Below, piece after piece: positions 60,242 to 64,000 of a stretch of 64,000 bases of DNA (within the stretch, counting starts at the first letter, position 1; every line of letters begins with the position of its first letter). Position numbers and translations under genes: made by a program. The stretch comes from an uncultured Collinsella sp. (GTDB lineage Bacteria > Actinomycetota > Coriobacteriia > Coriobacteriales > Coriobacteriaceae): positions 242,369-306,368 of the forward strand of contig CAKUON010000001.1 of assembly GCA_934668875.1 (NCBI GenBank), written 5' to 3'. Below the pieces are notes generated by a model, which saw nothing but the letters and a program-made list of their open reading frames with translations, searched no databases and was not told the DNA's origin.

Positions 60242-62482
60242 CTATTTCTTAAACCGTGCACCCTGGCGTTTTCTGCCCGACGCGAACGTGGAACCCTTGC
60301 GGGCCTGCGAACGTAAGCGCTCAATCGTCTCGTCCTCAGACGCACCCTCGAGCATCGCCCGAATCTGAACGACGGCATCGCGCAGGCGCGCCGCCTCCTC
60401 AAAGTCCATGGCGGCAGAAGCGTTACGCATATCCTCTTCCATGGTTTCGACGATCCGCACAAGCTCGTCATGCGGCAGTTCTTCCAACTGCTCCGCAAGT
60501 GCCTGCTCGGGCGCCACCGTTTCCGGCACGCCACCCTCGTCCGACTCATCGGGCGTATAGAATGCGCCATGGCCAAGAGAGTCGCCCTTCGAGCGCCCCT
60601 TGGAACCCACGGTTTTTTCGGCCTCGGCAATAAAACTTGAGATATCGTTGATGGCCTTGCGCACCGTCTTGGGCACAATGCCATGCTCTTCGTTATATGC
60701 CATCTGAATCTCGCGACGGCGCTGCGTCTCCTCGATGGCCTCTTTCATCGAATCGGTCACAACGTCCGCATACATGATGACTTCGCCATCGGCGTTACGG
60801 GCCGCGCGGCCAATCGTCTGAATCAGCGAACGGCGGTTGCGCAAGAAGCCTTCCTTATCGGCATCGAGAATTGCCACCAGTGAGACCTCGGGAAGGTCTA
60901 GGCCCTCGCGAAGCAGGTTGATGCCAACGAGAACATCGATCTTGCCCTCGCGCAGCGTTCGCAGGATCTCGACACGGTCCATCGTCGCTGTATCGGAGTG
61001 CATGTAATTGACCTTAATGCCGGCATCAAGCAGATGGTCGGTCAGGTCCTCGGCCATGCGCTTGGTGAGCGTGGTCACCAGCACGCGCTCCTTGCGGGCA
61101 ACGCGCTCGCGAATCTCGTCCTCAAGATCGTCTATCTGCCCACGAACCGGACGCACATCGATCTTGGGGTCGAGCAGGCCAGTCGGACGAATAATCTGCT
61201 CAACGTCGTTTTGGCTAACGCGCAGCTCGTAGTCGCCCGGCGTGGCGGAAACGTAGATGAACTGGGGAATCCTCGCCTCAAACTCATCGAAACGAAGCGG
61301 GCGGTTATCGAGCGCCGAGGGCAAACGAAAACCATGCTCAACCAGCGTCACCTTACGCGAACGGTCGCCTTCGTGCATACCGCGGATTTGCGGCACCGTC
61401 ACATGGCTCTCGTCGATGATGCAGAGCATGTCCTTGGGAAAGTAATCGATCAGGGTAAACGGCGGTTCTCCTGGCTTGCGCCCGTCCAGGTGACGAGAGT
61501 AGTTCTCGATGCCGTTGCAAAAGCCCATGGTCTCAAGCATCTCGAGATCGTAATCGGTGCGCTGCTGTAGGCGCTGGGCCTCGAGCAGTTTATCGGTTGC
61601 CTTGAGCTCGGCCACGCGCTTCTCGCACTCTTCGCTGATTGATTTCAGGGCCGCCTTGACCTTAGGCTTCTCAGTCACGTAGTGCGACGCCGGCCACACG
61701 GGAATGGCCTCGTACTCACGCAGCATCTCGCCGGTGACCTCGTCGATCTCGGCAATCAGCTCGACCTCGTCGCCAAAGAACTCAAATCGCAACGGATGCT
61801 CGGCATAGGGCGGGTACACGTCTACGACATCGCCGCGCACGCGGAAAGTCCCGCGCGCCAGATCATAGTCATTGCGATCGTACTGGATATCGATAAGCGC
61901 ATGGATAAAGTCATCGCGCTCGAGCGGCACCTTCTTGTCGACGTTCGGTGCCAAACCAGCGTAGTCCTCGGGAGAGCCAATGCCATAGATACACGAGACC
62001 GACGCGACGACGATCACGTCACGTCGAGAAAGCAGCGATGCCGTCGCCTGATGGCGCAACATCTCGACCTCTTCGTTAATCGAGGAGTCCTTCTCGATAT
62101 ATGTATCGCTTTGCGGCACATACGCCTCGGGCTGATAGTAGTCGTAGTACGACACAAAGTAGACCACGGCGTTGTTGGGAAAGAACTCCTTAAGCTCGCT
62201 CGCAAGCTGAGCGGCAAGTGTTTTATTGGGAGCCATGACCAGCGTCGGCTTCCCCAGAGCCTCAATGGTCTTGGCCATCGTGAAGGTCTTGCCCGAACCA
62301 GTCACACCCAGCAAAACCTGATAGCGGTCTCCATCCCTCACGCCCTGTACAAGCGACTCAATGGCCTTAGGTTGAGAACCTGCAGGCTCATAAGGAGATA
62401 CGACCTTAAATGGCACCTCAGAGCCCTCAACGCCAAAGCGCTTGAGTTCTCCGCCAACACGCTCTACTTCAAATTCCGCCAT
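60242..62482 (-). CDS. uvrB: Excinuclease ABC subunit B
   Basis: DNA-loading helicase of excision repair. The 746-residue protein has Walker [17 protein letters not shown], the beta-hairpin [78 protein letters not shown] and a C-terminal UVR motif ([31 protein letters not shown]). It is about 70 residues longer than E. coli UvrB, mostly in the linker before UVR. ATG follows AGGAGTATCC. No LexA box was seen upstream. Confidence 0.97.
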   Translation of the reverse strand: MAEFEVERVGGELKRFGVEGSEVPFKVVSPYEPAGSQPKAIESLVQGVRDGDRYQVLLGVTGSGKTFTMAKTIEALGKPTLVMAPNKTLAAQLASELKEFFPNNAVVYFVSYYDYYQPEAYVPQSDTYIEKDSSINEEVEMLRHQATASLLSRRDVIVVASVSCIYGIGSPEDYAGLAPNVDKKVPLERDDFIHALIDIQYDRNDYDLARGTFRVRGDVVDVYPPYAEHPLRFEFFGDEVELIAEIDEVTGEMLREYEAIPVWPASHYVTEKPKVKAALKSISEECEKRVAELKATDKLLEAQRLQQRTDYDLEMLETMGFCNGIENYSRHLDGRKPGEPPFTLIDYFPKDMLCIIDESHVTVPQIRGMHEGDRSRKVTLVEHGFRLPSALDNRPLRFDEFEARIPQFIYVSATPGDYELRVSQNDVEQIIRPTGLLDPKIDVRPVRGQIDDLEDEIRERVARKERVLVTTLTKRMAEDLTDHLLDAGIKVNYMHSDTATMDRVEILRTLREGKIDVLVGINLLREGLDLPEVSLVAILDADKEGFLRNRRSLIQTIGRAARNADGEVIMYADVVTDSMKEAIEETQRRREIQMAYNEEHGIVPKTVRKAINDISSFIAEAEKTVGSKGRSKGDSLGHGAFYTPDESDEGGVPETVAPEQALAEQLEELPHDELVRIVETMEEDMRNASAAMDFEEAARLRDAVVQIRAMLEGASEDETIERLRSQARKGSTFASGRKRQGARFKK

Positions 62483-62533
62483 GGATACTCCTAACTCATA
62501 TATCTGCAGTATACGCAGGCGGCAGGCATAGTC

Positions 62534-63115
62534 CTATACGAACTGATCGGGATAGAGGGTCTTGTAGCGAACCCAGGCGTTATTGACGCGAATCAGATAC
62601 GCCTGCGTCTCGGGGAAGGTGATCGCATTATGCAACGACGTGCTCTGTTGCGCCCACCCGTCGACATTGCCCATGCCGGCGTTATAGGCGGCAATGGCAC
62701 TATCCGTCGACCCGTTGAAATAGGTTAAAAGGTACGAGAGATACGCACAGCCAAACTCGATATTCGTAGCCGGATCGTTAAGGTTGTCGGCCGAATACTC
62801 GTCACCATCGACAAGGCCCTTGGCGATCATATCCCGGGCTGTCTCGGGCATCAGCTGCATCAATCCCTGAGCACCCTGATTCGACTCGGCCTCGGGATCC
62901 CAATTCGATTCCGACTTGATGACAGCGCACACCAGATACGGATCCAGATTGTGCGAAATGCTCGATTGCTTTACGTACGCCTCGTAATCAATCGGATACA
63001 ACGGCTTAAAGAAGGCGGCGGGGGCATACGAGTAGACGAATGAGATAAGGCCGAAGGCAAAAACGGCAGTCAGCGGTATAAGGCGATACCACGCAAAGAA
63101 ACGTGTCTTAGGCAT
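62534..63115 (-). CDS. Membrane-anchored lytic transglycosylase (SLT family)
   Basis: A 193-residue cell-wall enzyme. One N-terminal helix (LIPLTAVFAFGLISFVYSYAP) anchors it. The SLT domain follows: catalytic Glu in AVIKSESNWDPEAESNQGAQGLMQLMPETA, then NDPATNIEFGCAYLSYLL and AAYNAGMGNVDGW. It cleaves peptidoglycan glycan strands. ATG 63115 is preferred because GGAGG lies six bases before it, whereas ATG 63121 touches the ribosome-binding site. The coaE stop overlaps its first codons. Confidence 0.9.
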   Translation of the reverse strand: MPKTRFFAWYRLIPLTAVFAFGLISFVYSYAPAAFFKPLYPIDYEAYVKQSSISHNLDPYLVCAVIKSESNWDPEAESNQGAQGLMQLMPETARDMIAKGLVDGDEYSADNLNDPATNIEFGCAYLSYLLTYFNGSTDSAIAAYNAGMGNVDGWAQQSTSLHNAITFPETQAYLIRVNNAWVRYKTLYPDQFV

Positions 63116-63749
63116 CGGCATCCTCCTTATTCGCAGTGTTTATAAACCCATGGCATGCAAGCCATGAGTCAAGCTGCTCAAAGAGCGAATTATCGCCTGC
63201 GGCATTATCAATCACCGTTGTAGCGAGATTGCACAGCGCAGACTCATCGGGCTGGCAAGCAGAACGGGCATCGAAATCAGATGGCTCCATGCCACGCTGA
63301 ATAGCACGCTCGCGACGAACTGACAAAGGGGCGCTGATGACCAGAATTTCATCAGCCAAGCCAAATGCATCCTCAAAACCAGTCGGAGCAGAGACCTCGA
63401 CCACCGCAAAGGGATAACGGGGGGATGAAACCGTACAACAAACCGGATCGAGAATCCTAAGCGAAAGCTGTTCAATCAGAACGGGATGCACAATGCCATT
63501 GAGCCGTGCGACCGAATCAGGAGAAGCGAAAGCTCGAGAAGCGAGGATGCTGCGGCGAATGCCACCATCCTCATCCAAAATGTCCCAACCGAATTCATCC
63601 GCGAGAGCATTGACGATATCAGAGCCCGGGACATACAGCGATTTTGCAAGCTCATCCAGATCGATAAGCATGGCGCCATGAGATTCGAGATAGCGGCAGG
63701 CAGTCGACTTACCCGAAGCAATATTACCCAAGACAAAAACGGTAAACAT
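63108..63749 (-). CDS. coaE: Dephospho-CoA kinase
   Basis: Last step of coenzyme A synthesis. A 213-residue kinase with P-loop VLGNIASGKSTACRYLESHGA, the LIDLDELAKSLYVPG block, and a lid with RRERAIQRG. ATG 63749 follows GGGAGGACTTG; the frame runs upstream into the rRNA terminator without start context. The C-terminal CDS end overlaps the transglycosylase start. The glycine-rich loop is GNIASGKST rather than the usual GGIGSGKST. Confidence 0.88.
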   Translation of the reverse strand: MFTVFVLGNIASGKSTACRYLESHGAMLIDLDELAKSLYVPGSDIVNALADEFGWDILDEDGGIRRSILASRAFASPDSVARLNGIVHPVLIEQLSLRILDPVCCTVSSPRYPFAVVEVSAPTGFEDAFGLADEILVISAPLSVRRERAIQRGMEPSDFDARSACQPDESALCNLATTVIDNAAGDNSLFEQLDSWLACHGFINTANKEDADA

Positions 63750-63874
63750 CAAGTCCTCCCTAACGCCAATGGGAGTTATTATCGCGCAAATACAAAAGAA
63801 GGACTCAAAATACAGCCAAACAGTAAGACAAGCTAAAAGAAGGCGAGTTCTTGTATTACAGCTCTCTATAAAAC

Positions 63875-63908
63875 GCAAAAAAGGGGGAGGCCGCGAGGCC
63901 TCCCCCTT
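63875..63908 (-). terminator. Terminator of the rRNA operon
   Basis: AAGGGGGAGGCC (63881-63892), four-base loop, GGCCTCCCCCTT (63897-63908), then TTTTTTG on the minus strand. Very strong intrinsic terminator 30 bases after the 5S 3' end. Confidence 0.93.
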
Positions 63909-63939
63909 CTTCAAGTCAAGCGTACGGCTCGGTGCCGTC

Positions 63940-64000
63940 CACCGGTCAGCGGCGCCCTGGCCTCCCACGGGCTGGCCCCGCAGTACTCTCGGCGCGATGG
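63940..64000 (-). rRNA. rrf: 5S rRNA, 3' part (5' part beyond window)
   Basis: Minus-strand sequence has the 5S loop E region CGCCGAGAGTACTGCGGGG, then CCCGTGGGAGGCCAGGGCG, in the order of bacterial 5S helices IV and V, followed by the 3' strand of helix I. The 3' end is placed near 63940 by comparison with the usual distance from GAGAGTAGG. Only about 60 bases lie within the window. Confidence 0.75.

Noticed and set aside
1..64000. CRISPR arrays, prophage or integrase genes
   Set aside because: No spaced direct repeats of CRISPR type, no phage structural genes and no tyrosine or serine integrase. The only mobile gene seen is the IS110 transposase.

Overview
The window looks like chromosome from a Collinsella-type gut actinobacterium (Coriobacteriia). 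This is an inference from several things seen together: GC-rich coding sequence with GC-ending codons, a glycyl-radical (class III) ribonucleotide reductase typical of anaerobes, a WhiA homologue, Opp/Dpp-type peptide uptake, a sialic-acid utilisation locus, and actinobacterial-style promoters and tRNAs. No species assignment can be proven from the sequence alone. Nearly every base from 1 to 64000 is accounted for by genes in short operons, most of them on the minus strand.

Layout. 1-2.2 kb: metY-type sulfhydrylase (cut by the window edge) with a strong promoter and a previously unmarked 17-residue leader peptide, divergent from a LysR regulator. 2.3-4.8 kb: rnhA, Gfo/Idh/MocA oxidoreductase, acylphosphatase, Fur/PerR regulator. 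4.8-6.7 kb: HAD phosphatase, a UreE-like protein and a SlyD-type isomerase. 6.8-10.4 kb: M19 dipeptidase, YgjP-like metalloprotease, and a folE-HD-folB pterin operon. 10.4-13.9 kb: nrdG and nrdD with a promoter flanked by two NrdR boxes. 14.3-20.4 kb: six tRNA genes in three units sharing one promoter design, a GH13 glucosidase, and a partner-switching pair (PAS-GAF-PP2C phosphatase plus STAS-HATPase fusion). 20.4-22.4 kb: structured non-coding DNA and a GC-rich IS110-family element whose transposase carries an extra C-terminal XRE-like helix-turn-helix. 22.4-28.4 kb: oppABCDF. 28.6-33.8 kb: secG, gpmI, tpiA, pgk, gapA. 34-35.8 kb: whiA and rapZ. 35.9-46.5 kb: a nine-gene sialic-acid operon (SatABCD-like ABC transporter with a permease-ATPase fusion, two AXE1-type esterases, nanA, nanK, nanE). 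46.7-50.8 kb: uvrC, murJ, ybaK. 51-53.9 kb: uvrA. 54-60.2 kb: LtaS-like enzyme, Mrp ATPase and two flavoproteins. 60.2-63.7 kb: uvrB, lytic transglycosylase, coaE. The right edge carries an rrn terminator and the 3' part of a 5S rRNA gene.

How the genes work together. The sialic-acid locus is self-contained for uptake, de-O-acetylation, cleavage to ManNAc, phosphorylation and epimerisation to GlcNAc-6-P. It sits between uvrC and rapZ-whiA-gapA-pgk-tpiA-secG, genes that are neighbours in many actinobacteria, and yvcK, usual between rapZ and whiA, is missing. It therefore looks like a metabolic island placed in a core gene string. Its promoter carries a palindrome over the -10 box. The glycolytic genes next door would receive the products after deamination by enzymes outside the window. 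All three Uvr excision proteins are present, with a LexA-like box upstream of uvrA only.

The most unusual material is non-coding or architectural: the Cys/Met leader peptide before metY, the HTH-fused IS110 element with 29-bp perfect terminal inverted repeats and a structured left end that could encode a bridge RNA, a three-way-junction element next to it, a set of nested long palindromes between genes, the shared A-tract promoter module of the tRNA units, and an esterase paralogue that has lost its nucleophile serine.
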